The notes beneath the pieces were generated by a model. That model was not told the origin of the DNA. It made no database searches and saw nothing but the letters and a program-made list of their open reading frames with translations. A stretch of DNA of 64,000 nt from Novacetimonas maltaceti (GTDB lineage Bacteria; Pseudomonadota; Alphaproteobacteria; Acetobacterales; Acetobacteraceae): positions 103,595 to 167,594 of the forward strand of contig NZ_POTC01000002.1 in NCBI RefSeq assembly GCF_002906255.1, read 5' to 3'. This document shows, one piece after another, positions 43,229-53,018 of this stretch. Position 1 is the first letter of the stretch. The number at the start of each line of letters is the position of its first letter. Both the position numbers and the translations under genes were made by a program.

Positions 43229-45865
43229 ATGACGGGTGTACCCATGGGGGCTGGCCCCCTTCATTCCGCCGCCGGACGCGCGACCGGCATTTCGTCCTCC
43301 GCGCAGGTGCGCGCCGTACTCGGCCCCACCAACACCGGAAAGACGCATCTGGCCATCGAACGGATGCTGGCGCATGCCAGTGGCATCATCGGCTTTCCGC
43401 TGCGCCTTCTCGCACGCGAAAACTACGACCGCATGGTCGCGCGCAAGGGCGCGGGGAAGGTCGCGCTCATCACCGGCGAGGAAAAGATCATCCCGCCCGA
43501 CGCGCGCTGGTTTTCCTGCACGGTGGAGGCCATGCCCCTCGACCGGCGGGTGGCGTTCGTCGCGGTCGATGAGATCCAGCTCTGCGCCGATCCCGACCGC
43601 GGGCACATCTTCACCGACCGCCTGCTGCATGCGCGCGGACAGGTGGAGACGATGTTCCTGGGCGCCGACACCATCCGCCCGCTGCTGCGTCGGCTGGTGC
43701 CGGGAATCGAGATCGACCACCGCCCGCGCCTGTCGCAACTGGCGCATACGGGGCCAAGCAAGCTGACACGCCTGCCGCCGCGTTCAGCCATCGTCGCCTT
43801 CTCCGCCGCCGAGGTCTATGCCATTGCCGAACTGATCCGCCGCCGCCGTGGCGGATGCGCGATCGTGATGGGGCAGCTTTCGCCGCGCACGCGCAACGCG
43901 CAGGTCGCGCTGTACCAGAACAAGGAAGTCGACTACCTCGTCGCGACGGATGCGATCGGGATGGGGCTGAACATGGACGTCAACCATGTCGCCTTCGCCA
44001 GCCTGTCGAAGTTCGACGGCACGCGCATGCGCCCCCTGACGCCCGCTGAAATCGCGCAGGTCGCCGGGCGCGCGGGGCGTGGCCTGCGCGATGGCACGTT
44101 CGGCACCACCGGGATGTGCCGCCCCCTGTCCGAGGAAGTCGCCGAAGCGGTGGAGGAACACCGTTTCGACCCGCTGTCGCGCCTGTCATGGCGGAACAGC
44201 GACCTTGATTTTTCCAGCCCCGACGCGCTGCTCGCCAGCCTCGGGCGTTCCCCGCCACGACCGGAACTGACGGCGGGGCATGAGGCGTCGGACGTGCTCG
44301 CCCTCGCCAGCCTTGCCGCCAGCCCCGAGATCCGCACCCTCGCCCGGTCGCGCGCTGCAACACGCCTGCTGTGGGAAGCCTGCCAGATCCCGGACTTCCG
44401 CAAGCTTGGCGATGACAGCCACATCCGGCTGTGTGCGCGCATCTTCTCCCACGTCATCCGCGACGGGCGGGTGCCCCCGGCATGGATCGAGGGGCAGATC
44501 GCCGCCTTCCTGCGGCCGGAAGGCACGATCGATTCCCTGATGCACCGCCTGTCGGGCATCCGGGTGTGCGCCTATGTCGCCGCGCGTCCCGACTGGCTGC
44601 GCGATGCCGCACACTGGCAGGAACGCACGCGCGATGCGGAAAACCAGCTGTCCGATGCGCTGCATGCGCAACTGACCGCGCGTTTCGTGGACCGCCGTGC
44701 TGCCACCCTGATACGGCGGCTTGACGAAGGCAGCGCGGATGACCTGCTGTCCGCCGTCACCGCACAGGGCGAGGTGCTGGTGGAAGGGCATCCCGTCGGG
44801 CGTATCGCGGGGCTGGACCTGATGGCCGAGGGCATCGACGTGCCGGACCGCCGCCTGCTGATGCGCGCGGCACGACGGGCGGTACGCACCGAAATCCCGC
44901 GCCGCGTGCATGTGCTGGCCCATGCGCCCGACTCCTGCTTCGATATTGCACGCGACGGACGGCACCTGATGTGGGAAGGCGTGAATGTCGCGCGCCTGCG
45001 CCGTGGGCACGACCTGCTGCGTCCAAGGGTTGAGGTTCTGGACAACCCGCTGCTCGACAACGTGCAGCGCGAACGCATCCGCGAGCGCCTGCAGGACTGG
45101 CTGGAGCGTCACGTGCGCGACGTGCTGGCGCCGCTGTTCGCAGCCCAGGCGGCGGTGCCCGACGACCCGACGCTGCGCGGGATCGTGCATCGCCTGATGG
45201 AGGATGGCGGCGTCACCCCCCTGCACCGCGACGAGGCGCGCTCCCGCGTGCTGCACGGGCACCTGGGGCGTCTGGGCATCCGCATGGGACATCTGGCGCT
45301 GTTCATGCCCGCGCTGATGAAACCACGCTGCATGCGCCTGCGCGCCATCCTGACCTGCGCGCATATGGAGACGGACATCCCCGAACTGCCGGCCGCCAGC
45401 GTGATATCCATTCCCCATGACCTGCTGCCCGCCACGTTCATGGACCGCATGGGCTGGATGCGCGCGGGGCCGGTGCGTATCCGCGCCGATATCGCGGAAA
45501 AGCTGGTCAACGAACTCACACGCCAGACCCGGCACCATCCCGTGCCGCTGTCCAATGCCCTGGCCTCGCGCCTGAGCATCCGGCGTGACGCGGTCATGGC
45601 GGTGCTCAAGGGGCTGGACATCCATGTCCGCCCGACGCGCCCGATGCCACCCGCGCAATTCGGCCCCCCCGCCCCCGCCATGCTGATGGGACGCCTGCGC
45701 CACAGGCCCGCATACAGGGCCACACAGGCCACCGCATCGCGGGAGCAGGCTGCGGCCGTGGCCCCGACAGGGCAGGGCAGGCCCCGTGCCCCCCTGCGTG
45801 GCGGGCATGACCATGCGGATCATCCCTTCGCGGCCCTCGCTGTGCTGAAGGCACGCCAGTCATGA
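43229..45865 (+). CDS. SUV3-like DEAD/DExH RNA helicase
   Basis: This 878-residue helicase has AVLGPTNTGKTHLAIERML (Walker A-like, GPTNTGKT), VDEIQLCADPDRGHIFTDRLL (DEIQ box), FSAAEVYAIAELIRRRRGG, VATDAIGMGLNMDV, and EIAQVAGRAGRGL (motif VI). These are the marks of mitochondrial SUV3-type RNA helicases and their alphaproteobacterial relatives. The long C-terminal part is helical and ends in a low-complexity tail. I chose ATG 43229; the frame is open for 1,000 bases upstream, but only antisense to the aminopeptidase. Its stop overlaps the S4 gene start. A role in RNA turnover is inferred. Confidence 0.88.
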   Translation: MTGVPMGAGPLHSAAGRATGISSSAQVRAVLGPTNTGKTHLAIERMLAHASGIIGFPLRLLARENYDRMVARKGAGKVALITGEEKIIPPDARWFSCTVEAMPLDRRVAFVAVDEIQLCADPDRGHIFTDRLLHARGQVETMFLGADTIRPLLRRLVPGIEIDHRPRLSQLAHTGPSKLTRLPPRSAIVAFSAAEVYAIAELIRRRRGGCAIVMGQLSPRTRNAQVALYQNKEVDYLVATDAIGMGLNMDVNHVAFASLSKFDGTRMRPLTPAEIAQVAGRAGRGLRDGTFGTTGMCRPLSEEVAEAVEEHRFDPLSRLSWRNSDLDFSSPDALLASLGRSPPRPELTAGHEASDVLALASLAASPEIRTLARSRAATRLLWEACQIPDFRKLGDDSHIRLCARIFSHVIRDGRVPPAWIEGQIAAFLRPEGTIDSLMHRLSGIRVCAYVAARPDWLRDAAHWQERTRDAENQLSDALHAQLTARFVDRRAATLIRRLDEGSADDLLSAVTAQGEVLVEGHPVGRIAGLDLMAEGIDVPDRRLLMRAARRAVRTEIPRRVHVLAHAPDSCFDIARDGRHLMWEGVNVARLRRGHDLLRPRVEVLDNPLLDNVQRERIRERLQDWLERHVRDVLAPLFAAQAAVPDDPTLRGIVHRLMEDGGVTPLHRDEARSRVLHGHLGRLGIRMGHLALFMPALMKPRCMRLRAILTCAHMETDIPELPAASVISIPHDLLPATFMDRMGWMRAGPVRIRADIAEKLVNELTRQTRHHPVPLSNALASRLSIRRDAVMAVLKGLDIHVRPTRPMPPAQFGPPAPAMLMGRLRHRPAYRATQATASREQAAAVAPTGQGRPRAPLRGGHDHADHPFAALAVLKARQS

Positions 45866-46197
45866 GTCGCAGGGGCGCACGGGATGTCGTCGGGCCGCGC
45901 GAAGAGGCCCCGCAGGCCCAGCGCCTTGACCTGTGGCTGTGGCATGCCCGTTTTGCGCGGAGTCGTAATGATTGCGCGGAATTCATCGCGGCGGGACAGG
46001 TGCGCATCAACCGCCAGCGCACCGTAAAGGCCCATGCGCAGGTGCATCTGGATGATGTCCTGACGCTGCCATCGCCGGATCGGCGCAGCGTCATGGTCAT
46101 TCGCGTCGCAGGTTTCGCCCGACGTCGCGAAGGCGCATCTGCTGCTCGAATGTTATATGACGTTATTCCAGAAATTGATGAAAAGCATCACACATAG
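45862..46197 (+). CDS. S4-domain RNA-binding protein (Hsp15-like)
   Basis: This 111-residue protein has one S4 RNA-binding domain: RLDLWLWHARFARSRNDCAEFIAAGQVRINRQRTVKAHAQVHLDD. RLDLWLW...R..A is the Hsp15/HslR start. Hsp15 binds free 50S subunits that carry nascent chains; the same role is plausible. It begins inside the stop of the SUV3-like helicase (ATGA), an arrangement common in alphaproteobacteria, and precedes fdxA by 176 bases. Confidence 0.88.
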   Translation: MSRRGARDVVGPREEAPQAQRLDLWLWHARFARSRNDCAEFIAAGQVRINRQRTVKAHAQVHLDDVLTLPSPDRRSVMVIRVAGFARRREGASAARMLYDVIPEIDEKHHT

Positions 46198-46238
46198 CCC
46201 ACATCGCCACGGATTATTCATTTGTGGGCGTCTTTGAC

Positions 46239-46253
46239 TTGCCACAATGGCAA
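46239..46253. promoter_or_regulatory. Candidate operator upstream of fdxA
   Basis: The palindrome TTGCCA-CAA-TGGCAA lies 121 bases before the fdxA start, in the gap after the S4 gene. Its symmetry is perfect; no regulator can be named from sequence. Confidence 0.35.
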
Positions 46254-46373
46254 AACCCTCTCATATCTTCGGCCATTCCGGATGAGGTTTTCTGCCCTGG
46301 CTGGCGCCCTCATCTCATGTCCCTGGCTGAAGATAAACCGCTTTGGCCTGTAAATAATGATCGGAGATAGGCG

Positions 46374-46703
46374 ATGACCTATGTGGTCACCGAAAACTGC
46401 ATTCGCTGCAAATTCATGGATTGCGTCGAGGTCTGCCCCGTCGACTGCTTCTATGCAGGTGAAAACTTCCTGGTAATCAGCCCGGACGAGTGCATCGATT
46501 GCGGCGTGTGCGAACCGGAATGCCCGGCCGAGGCAATCTTCCCCGACAGCGATGACCGCGCCACCGCATGGGCGGAAATCAACGCCAAATATGCTGGCGT
46601 GTGGCCCAACATCACCCGCAAGGGCGAACCCCCCGCCGATGCGGAAGAATGGAAGGACAAGCCCAACAAGGCTGAGCTGCTGTCGCCGGAACCCCAGAAG
46701 TAA
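46374..46703 (+). CDS. fdxA: Seven-iron ferredoxin FdxA
   Basis: This 109-residue low-potential ferredoxin carries one 3Fe-4S and one 4Fe-4S cluster. The cysteine patterns [18 protein letters not shown] and [17 protein letters not shown] are both intact. The C-terminal tail [19 protein letters not shown] is typical of alphaproteobacterial FdxA. GGAGATAGGCG precedes the ATG. It follows the helicase/S4 pair but has its own upstream gap and a strong terminator. The CarD-type regulator that often follows fdxA in alphaproteobacteria is not here; the cyo operon is. Confidence 0.95.
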   Translation: MTYVVTENCIRCKFMDCVEVCPVDCFYAGENFLVISPDECIDCGVCEPECPAEAIFPDSDDRATAWAEINAKYAGVWPNITRKGEPPADAEEWKDKPNKAELLSPEPQK

Positions 46704-46729
46704 AACTGATCCGGTAACACCGTTCCATC

Positions 46730-46769
46730 AAAAAGGGCCGGCGAGGAAATCCTCGCCGGCCCTTTTTTT
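46730..46769 (+). terminator. Rho-independent terminator of fdxA
   Basis: A perfect 17-bp inverted repeat: arm AAAAAGGGCCGGCGAGG, loop AAAT, arm CCTCGCCGGCCCTTTTT with extra T residues. It also faces the end of the converging cyo operon and could serve both. Confidence 0.93.
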
Positions 46770-46836
46770 CGACCACAGTCTTTCAACCGCTGGCCGGATA
46801 TCCCGAAGGATACCCGGACCCGGCTGATGTCGCGGG

Positions 46837-47169
46837 TTAGCGCGACATCATGTTGATCGAGGTGTCGTGCATGATGAAGATCGTGCCGCCAACCAGGATC
46901 AGAACCGTCACGACCGTGAAGGCAAAGGCCATGATATTCCAGCGCTGCTCGGACGAACCGTTCATGTGCAGGAAGAAGATCAGGTGAACGACGATCTGCA
47001 CCACGGCGAGGAGCGTGATCGCCCCGGCGGTTCCGGACGGTGAGAACGTATGCGCCATCACCAGGCCGAAAGCCGCTGCCGTCAGCAGAACAGAGATCAC
47101 GAACCCGGTGAGGTAAGACCCTACACTCCCGTGGCTCTCGCCTGAGGCGGATGTATGTGCATCAGACAT
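46837..47169 (-). CDS. cyoD: Cytochrome o-type ubiquinol oxidase subunit IV
   Basis: This 110-residue small subunit has three membrane helices: SYLTGFVISVLLTAAAFGLVM, ITLLAVVQIVVHLIFFLHM and IMAFAFTVVTVLILVGGTIF. The HLIFFLHM segment is characteristic of CyoD. I chose ATG 47169, which overlaps the cyoC stop by one base. The longer upstream frame lacks similarity. It is the last gene of cyoABCD; no cyoE (heme O synthase) follows in this window. Confidence 0.93.
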   Translation of the reverse strand: MSDAHTSASGESHGSVGSYLTGFVISVLLTAAAFGLVMAHTFSPSGTAGAITLLAVVQIVVHLIFFLHMNGSSEQRWNIMAFAFTVVTVLILVGGTIFIMHDTSINMMSR

Positions 47170-47774
47170 CAGATCACACTCATCAGATAGACAAAGGTGA
47201 AGACACAGATCCAGACGATGTCCAGAAAGTGCCAGAACAGGCTGAGGCAGGTGAGCTTGCCGATCATGCGCTCGTTCAGCTCGGTCTTGCCAGCCGTCTG
47301 GAACAGCAGGACCGCCATCCACAGCAGGCCGCAGGTGACATGCAGACCATGCGTGCCAACCAGCGTGAAGAACGACGACAGGAACGCGCTGCGATCCGGG
47401 CCGTTGCCTTCGGCAATCATGTGAGTGAACTCACGGATTTCCATGAACAGGAAGCCCAGGCCCAGCAGGAAGGTAACCCCCAGCCAGACCCGCATCGTGC
47501 TGATCTTGTTCTCGTGTGCGGCGATCATGCCGAAACCGTAGGTGATGGAGCTGAACAGCAGGATCGCCGTTTCAATTCCAACGCCCGACAGTTCAAAGAC
47601 CTCATGACCGTTCGGTCCGCCGTTAAACTGGGTCCGCAGCACCGCGAACACAGCAAACAGCGTGCCGAAGATGATGCAGTCCGTCATCAGATACAGCCAG
47701 AACCCGAACACCACGGGAGATTCGTGGTGTTCTTCGTGGGCGTGGGCCGCATCAGCAGTAATATTTTGCGCCAT
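47169..47774 (-). CDS. cyoC: Cytochrome o-type ubiquinol oxidase subunit III
   Basis: This 201-residue subunit III has five membrane helices, beginning FGFWLYLMTDCIIFGTLFAVF after a His/Glu-rich N-terminus. The conserved FTLVGTHGLHVTCGLLWM and HFLDIVWICVFTFVYLM segments identify it. It does not bind the redox centres but stabilises subunit I and the proton path. Its start overlaps the cyoB stop by one base (TAATG) and its stop overlaps cyoD, showing tight coupling. Confidence 0.95.
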   Translation of the reverse strand: MAQNITADAAHAHEEHHESPVVFGFWLYLMTDCIIFGTLFAVFAVLRTQFNGGPNGHEVFELSGVGIETAILLFSSITYGFGMIAAHENKISTMRVWLGVTFLLGLGFLFMEIREFTHMIAEGNGPDRSAFLSSFFTLVGTHGLHVTCGLLWMAVLLFQTAGKTELNERMIGKLTCLSLFWHFLDIVWICVFTFVYLMSVI

Positions 47775-49768
47775 TATTCTGCTGCCTGTGCTGCCATAAG
47801 GTTGTGAGTGTGCTCGTTTTCAATGCGGGCAACCTCGGAGACCGGCACATAGTAGTCGACATCGTTGTCGGACGAACGTGCAATCACCGTAGCGATCACG
47901 CCGATCAGACCAACAGCAGCCAGCCACCAGATCCACCACACAGCAGCAAAGCCAAGGATGAAGCTGAACGCACCGATAAGGAAACCACAGGCCGTGTTCT
48001 TCGGCATATGGATGGGCTGGTAATCAGCACCCGCGCAGCGCGTGTCGATACCGGCTTCCTTGTCGTGGGCAAACGCATCGAGTTCATGAACAACCGGCAG
48101 GACCGCGAAGTTGTAGAACGGCGGGGGCGAAGACGTGGACCATTCCAGGGTACGAGCGTTCCAGGGATCGCCCGTCATGTCACGGTTTTCAGCCAGGTTG
48201 CGATCACGGATCGAAACATACAGCTGCGTCAGCTGGCACACGATACCCAGGGCGATCAGGACCGCACCGAATTCCGCGATCAGCAGCCAGGGATGCCATT
48301 CGGGGTTGTCGTAGTGGTTCATACGACGGGTCATGCCCTCGAAGCCCAGGACATACAGCGGCATGAACGCGAAGTAGAAGCCAACGAACCAGAACCAGAA
48401 CGCCCGCTTGCCCCACGCTTCGTTCAGCTTGAAGCCGAAAGCCTTGGGGAACCAGAAGTTCATCGCCGCGACGTAGCCGAAATACACACCACCGATAATC
48501 ACGTTATGGAAGTGGGCGATAACGAACAGGCTGTTATGCAGCACGAAGTCCGAAGCCGGGATCGCAAGCATAACGCCGGTCATGCCACCGATGGAGAAGG
48601 TGATCATGAAGCCGATGACCCAGTACATGGTCGCGTGGAATTCGACGCGGCCCTTATACATGGTGAACAGCCAGTTGAAGATCTTCACGCCCGTCGGGAC
48701 CGCGATGATCATGGTCATGATGCCAAAGAACGCGTTGACGTTCGGGCCGGCACCCATGGTGAAGAAGTGGTGAACCCACACGACCAGCGACAGGACCATG
48801 ATGGAGGCCGTGGCGTACACCATCGTCTTGTAGCCGAACAGCGGCTTGCGGGAGAAGGTCTGGGTGATTTCGGAGAAGGCACCGAAGGCAGGCAGGACCA
48901 GGATGTACACTTCGGGATGGCCCCAGCCCCAGATCACGCTCAGGTAGAGCATCTGGTTGCCGCCGCCGTCGTTGGTGAAGAAGTGCATGCCCAGGTAACG
49001 GTCAAGACCCAGCAGACCCATCGCAACGGTCAGGATCGGGAAGGCCACCATGATCAGCACGGTCGTGCAGAAGATGGTCCAGGTGAACACCGGCATCCGC
49101 ATGTAGTCCATGCCAGGCGCACGCATCTTCACGATCGTCGCGAAGAAGTTCACACCCGTCAGTAGCGTGCCGACACCCGACAGCTGAACCGCCCAGATGT
49201 AGTAGTCAACACCGACGCCGGGGCTGAACTGCTGTTCGGACAGCGGGGGATACGCCAGCCAGCCGCACTGCGAGAACTCACCGATGAACAGGGAGACGTT
49301 GACCAGCAGGAAGCTGATGGTCGTCATCCAGAAGCTCAGCGTGTTCACGAAGGGGAAGGCAACGTCGCGCGCACCGATCTGCAGCGGAACCACGATGTTC
49401 ATCAGACCCTGCATGAACGCCATGGCCATGAAGAAGATCATGATGGTGCCGTGGGCGGAGAAGATCTGGTCATAGTGGTGCGGCGGCAGGTAACCGGGGT
49501 TCCCGGCATAGGCCAGCGCAAGCTGTGAACGCATCATGATGGCGTCGGCAAAACCGCGGAACAGCGCAACGAGCGCGACCACGATATACATGACACCAAT
49601 ACGCTTGTGATCGACCGAGGTCAGCCACTCACGCCACAGGTAACCCCATTTGCCATAATAGGTGATCAGACCCAGAACGGCCAGTCCCGCGATCGCGACA
49701 CCGATGAAGGTCCCTACAAGAATCGGCACATCGATAGGAATGGCCGACCAGGTTAATTTTCCTAACAT
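47774..49768 (-). CDS. cyoB: Ubiquinol oxidase subunit I (heme-copper oxidase)
   Basis: This 664-residue catalytic subunit reduces O2 to water with electrons from ubiquinol and pumps protons. Copper and heme ligands are visible: [13 protein letters not shown] (low-spin heme His), [14 protein letters not shown] (CuB His, cross-linked Tyr, and the Glu of the D-channel), WVHHFFTMG (the CuB His pair) and [10 protein letters not shown] (both heme His). The N-terminal and C-terminal extra helices are those of CyoB rather than CoxA. Whether it carries heme O or heme A cannot be read from sequence; acetic acid bacteria have both kinds. It lies five bases after cyoA. Confidence 0.97.
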   Translation of the reverse strand: MLGKLTWSAIPIDVPILVGTFIGVAIAGLAVLGLITYYGKWGYLWREWLTSVDHKRIGVMYIVVALVALFRGFADAIMMRSQLALAYAGNPGYLPPHHYDQIFSAHGTIMIFFMAMAFMQGLMNIVVPLQIGARDVAFPFVNTLSFWMTTISFLLVNVSLFIGEFSQCGWLAYPPLSEQQFSPGVGVDYYIWAVQLSGVGTLLTGVNFFATIVKMRAPGMDYMRMPVFTWTIFCTTVLIMVAFPILTVAMGLLGLDRYLGMHFFTNDGGGNQMLYLSVIWGWGHPEVYILVLPAFGAFSEITQTFSRKPLFGYKTMVYATASIMVLSLVVWVHHFFTMGAGPNVNAFFGIMTMIIAVPTGVKIFNWLFTMYKGRVEFHATMYWVIGFMITFSIGGMTGVMLAIPASDFVLHNSLFVIAHFHNVIIGGVYFGYVAAMNFWFPKAFGFKLNEAWGKRAFWFWFVGFYFAFMPLYVLGFEGMTRRMNHYDNPEWHPWLLIAEFGAVLIALGIVCQLTQLYVSIRDRNLAENRDMTGDPWNARTLEWSTSSPPPFYNFAVLPVVHELDAFAHDKEAGIDTRCAGADYQPIHMPKNTACGFLIGAFSFILGFAAVWWIWWLAAVGLIGVIATVIARSSDNDVDYYVPVSEVARIENEHTHNLMAAQAAE

Positions 49769-49773
49769 CTGTC

Positions 49774-50700
49774 CTATTCCTTCATATTCATGTCGGACAT
49801 TGCGGACTGCTGCATGTGCAGCATCTTGCCGGTGCTCTTATCCATGACCATGCCGTTGTTGTACTTGGCAACGATATCGTCAAACAGAGTCGCATCGACA
49901 TGCGAGAAGTACTCGACCGGGTTCGCCTCGCTCGGGGCGGCCAGCTTGGGATAGCTTGCGCTGTCCAGCTGTTCGGACGAAGCCTTCACCTTTTCCACCC
50001 ACGCGCTGTACTGGTCCGCCGGCATTGCCAGCGCACGGAAACGCATGTCGGAGAAGCCGCGGCCACTAAAGTTAGAGGATTCACCCTGGAAATCGCCAGC
50101 CTCATTCGCAATCAGGTGAAGCTGCGTCTGCATGCCCGCCATGGCATAGATCATCGTGCCAAGCTGCGGGATGAAGAAGGAGTTCATCACGGAATCAGAG
50201 GTAATCCGGAAATCAACCGGCGTATTCACCGGCATCGCCATCTGGTTGACCGTGGCGATACCTTCATCCGGATAGATAAAGAGCCACTTCCAGTCCAGGG
50301 CCACCACTTCGACGTGGATCGGCTTGACGTTCGCTTCGGCCTCGAGCGGCTTGTACGGGTCAAGCGAATGGCAGGTCTGGTAGGTCAGCACCGCCAGGAA
50401 CAGGATGATCAGGCTGGGAACGGCCCAGATGACCACCTCGATCTTGTTGGAATGCGACCATTTCGGCAGGTACTCGGCCGAGGTGTTGGACTGGCGGTAG
50501 TGCCAGGCAAACCACAGCGTCAGGATACACACCGGAATGACCACCAGCAGCATCGCCACGGTGGAGGTCAGGATCAGGCTCTTTTCCTGAACCCCGATCA
50601 CACCCTTGGGGTTGAGCGTATCCCAGTCGCATCCTGCCAGGAGGGCTGCGGAGGACAAGCACATTAACTTCGATAATCTTGGCAAGATTTTTTTCTTCAT
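49774..50700 (-). CDS. cyoA: Ubiquinol oxidase subunit II (lipoprotein)
   Basis: This 308-residue subunit II has a lipoprotein signal, [20 protein letters not shown] followed by the lipobox LAGC. Two membrane helices ([22 protein letters not shown] and [23 protein letters not shown]) and a periplasmic cupredoxin domain follow. [20 protein letters not shown] and [17 protein letters not shown] are typical of CyoA; the CuA cysteines are absent, as expected for a quinol oxidase. I chose ATG 50700, just upstream of the Lys-rich signal, with GAGGCG before it. In-frame ATGs at 50724 and 50754 exist. It is the first gene of cyoABCD. Confidence 0.95.
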   Translation of the reverse strand: MKKKILPRLSKLMCLSSAALLAGCDWDTLNPKGVIGVQEKSLILTSTVAMLLVVIPVCILTLWFAWHYRQSNTSAEYLPKWSHSNKIEVVIWAVPSLIILFLAVLTYQTCHSLDPYKPLEAEANVKPIHVEVVALDWKWLFIYPDEGIATVNQMAMPVNTPVDFRITSDSVMNSFFIPQLGTMIYAMAGMQTQLHLIANEAGDFQGESSNFSGRGFSDMRFRALAMPADQYSAWVEKVKASSEQLDSASYPKLAAPSEANPVEYFSHVDATLFDDIVAKYNNGMVMDKSTGKMLHMQQSAMSDMNMKE

Positions 50701-51320
50701 CTCACGCCTCGTTGGTTTCGACATCACCCTATTTCGCTCACATCCTCGCTTCATCCACGGGCACTAACAACAACGGTCACGTTATACGCACGCCACGGGC
50801 CATGCATCTGCATTCGTGCAGGCAACAACGTCCCACAACAGCGACATCGCGCCTTCGTCAACTCCCGAAAATCAAACATATGGTTTTTTTCGGTTTGCAT
50901 CTGTCATGAGTTGGTTGCCGACCGGCTGACCATGATTTCGATCAATCCAGCCCATCAGATATCAATCCTGTTTCAGTCAGGGCAGATCGGACCGGTAATC
51001 GCGATGCCGTCCTGTGTCTTGAAGCGTACCTTTTTCGTGCCGTATTCCCTTTCATATGTTTTCTCTATTCAAGGGTTATCCGACCTGAACCCCTCCATAA
51101 GCAAGTCTTCACATAATATTTCAATAGATTTCAGAGACAGGGAAATATCTCATTTTTATGCGCGAAAACAATGCACTAACTGTTTCTCCTGTCCATCACA
51201 CTCTTGTCAACTAACTGTTTCTCATAATGAATAAGTCTTATTTCGAACAACGTTTGTTCCGCTGTGCCCCGAAATGTTCCCATCCTGTTCATGCTCTCCG
51301 CAGATCTGGGCCATGACATG
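50701..51320. other. Long AT-rich gap upstream of cyoABCD, no gene seen
   Basis: About 620 bases lie between cyoA and the terminator of the Bax-inhibitor gene. No ORF here resembles a protein. The part from about 50990 to 51290 is clearly AT-richer than the neighbouring genes. It holds a 14-base direct repeat, ACTAACTGTTTCTC, at 51175-51188 and 51210-51223. The gap is the likely control region of the cyo operon. Confidence 0.6.
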
Positions 51321-51349
51321 AAAAAAGCCCGCCACTTTCGTGACGGGCT
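51321..51349 (-). terminator. Rho-independent terminator of the Bax-inhibitor-1 gene
   Basis: Read on the minus strand: arm AGCCCGTCA, loop CGAAAG, arm TGGCGGGCT (one G-T pair), then T residues. It lies about 70 bases past the stop at 51422. Confidence 0.85.
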
Positions 51350-51421
51350 GATCTTGCCTGAGTCTTTCATCCCCGTCCCCATCGCGCCCGACGGGAGCAT
51401 GCCGGGGCATGTGAGAGGATA

Positions 51422-52201
51422 TCAGTCGTTGTTGTTGTTACGCACGCCCATGAACTGCAGCAGGAACTGGAACAGGTTGATGAAGTTCAGATAGAGGTCC
51501 AGCGCATCATAAACCGCACGGCGGGCCGCCATGTCCGGGCCTTCATAGGCGGCGAACTGCTGGTAGTTGAACTTGATGCGCTGCGTATCGAACATGGTCA
51601 GACCGATGAACAGCATCACGCCGACCACGCTGTAGAGGAAATAGACAGCCGGACTGTGCAGGAACAGGTTCACGAGTCCGGCGATCACCAACCCGAAGAG
51701 TCCCATCATCAGGAACGAACCGAAACGGGTCAGGTCGGCACGCGTGGTGTATCCCCATATGGACATCGTGGCGAAGGTCGCCGCCGTGATGAAGAACACC
51801 CGTGTGATCGACACCCCGGTGAAGACCAGGAAGATGTTGGCAAGACTGCAGCCCATCACGCCACAGAACAGCCAGAACAGACCCTGCACCGCCTGCAGCG
51901 ACAGTCGCGTCACGCCGAAGGACATCACCAGGACGAATCCCAGCGGCGCGATCATCGCCAGCATGCCCAGCCCGGTCGGGCGGAAGATAGTCCCGCCAGG
52001 TGTCTGCACCGCCTGATAGAACAGGGCCTGCAGCGTGGCGTTGTGTGCGATCAGGTAGGCAACCAGACCTGTCAGCACCAGCCCCGAAGTCATCCAGTTA
52101 TAAACGCGCAACATGTAGGTCCGCAGTCCCATGTCGATGGAACCGGCGGTACCATCTGCCGTAGGTCTGGCAAAAGTTCGCGAATCCGGGCCAAAAGCCA
52201 T
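51422..52201 (-). CDS. Bax inhibitor-1/YccA family membrane protein
   Basis: This 259-residue protein has seven hydrophobic segments, beginning with YNWMTSGLVLTGLVAYLIAH after the typical DMGLRTYMLRVYNWM start. The C-terminal DALDLYLNFINLFQFLLQFMG is the BI-1 signature. Bacterial members such as YbhL and BsYetJ are pH-sensitive calcium leak channels or interact with FtsH; the role here is unknown. It is monocistronic with its own terminator and a 277-base promoter gap shared with the divergent thpR. Confidence 0.92.
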   Translation of the reverse strand: MAFGPDSRTFARPTADGTAGSIDMGLRTYMLRVYNWMTSGLVLTGLVAYLIAHNATLQALFYQAVQTPGGTIFRPTGLGMLAMIAPLGFVLVMSFGVTRLSLQAVQGLFWLFCGVMGCSLANIFLVFTGVSITRVFFITAATFATMSIWGYTTRADLTRFGSFLMMGLFGLVIAGLVNLFLHSPAVYFLYSVVGVMLFIGLTMFDTQRIKFNYQQFAAYEGPDMAARRAVYDALDLYLNFINLFQFLLQFMGVRNNNND

Positions 52202-52478
52202 TTCAAGTTTCCTTCATCCACGTCGTGCGAACGCGTCATCCCTGAATGTGGGGCATCCTATGGAGGCTTCAAGAACGTGCGCGTGGCCAACACATTAAAA
52301 GATGGCAACACATGCCTCTTGTCCGGGCATGATACCCGGCAAAGGCCACTGCGTCATAGATACGTACATTAGTATATAGTACAGCCTAACATCATCTGGC
52401 CCGACAGACGGGGCAATAATCGCGCACGTCACCCTGCGGCTGGCATCTTTCACCCATTCTGCCTGACTGGTCCGCCTG

Positions 52479-53018
52479 ATGAGACTTTTCATTGCCCTCG
52501 GGATTCCCCACCCCCTTTCCTCGCGCCTGGCGGAGCTGCGCGGCAGCCTTGCCGACGTGACCTGGATGCCGCCGGAAACCTACCACCTCACGCTGCGCTT
52601 CATCGGGGAGGTCACGGACCGCCACCTGATGGAGGATATCCACCACGCGCTCTCGGCCATCCGCGCGCCGTCCTTCGACCTCCTCGCCGATGCGCCGGGC
52701 CTGTTCGAACGTCCCGCCGCACCTGCGACGCTGTGGATGGGAGTCGCCCGCAACGACTCCCTCCTCCACCTGCAGCGCAAGGTGGACACCGCCATGCGGC
52801 GTGTCGGGATGGAGGACCGGCGGCGGCGGTTCGTGCCGCACATCACCCTTGGCTCCATCCCCCATCCCGACCCGGCCCGGCTGGGACCGTGGCTGGGACG
52901 TCACGGCATGTCCGATGGCGCGGCAGCCACGATCCATGCCTTCTCCCTCTACAGTTCGCTGCGGGGGAAGGAGTCTCCCGTCTACGAAGTGCTGGAGGAT
53001 TACCCCCTGAGTCCATGA
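52479..53018 (+). CDS. thpR: RNA 2',3'-cyclic phosphodiesterase ThpR (2H family)
   Basis: This 179-residue 2H phosphoesterase opens 2',3'-cyclic phosphates to 2'-phosphates on RNA ends. Both catalytic motifs are intact: HLTLRFIG (about residue 36) and HITLGSI (about 120). MRLFIALGIP at the start is typical. The protein has standard length. It is divergent from the Bax-inhibitor gene and is followed by the long adhA promoter gap. Confidence 0.93.
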   Translation: MRLFIALGIPHPLSSRLAELRGSLADVTWMPPETYHLTLRFIGEVTDRHLMEDIHHALSAIRAPSFDLLADAPGLFERPAAPATLWMGVARNDSLLHLQRKVDTAMRRVGMEDRRRRFVPHITLGSIPHPDPARLGPWLGRHGMSDGAAATIHAFSLYSSLRGKESPVYEVLEDYPLSP

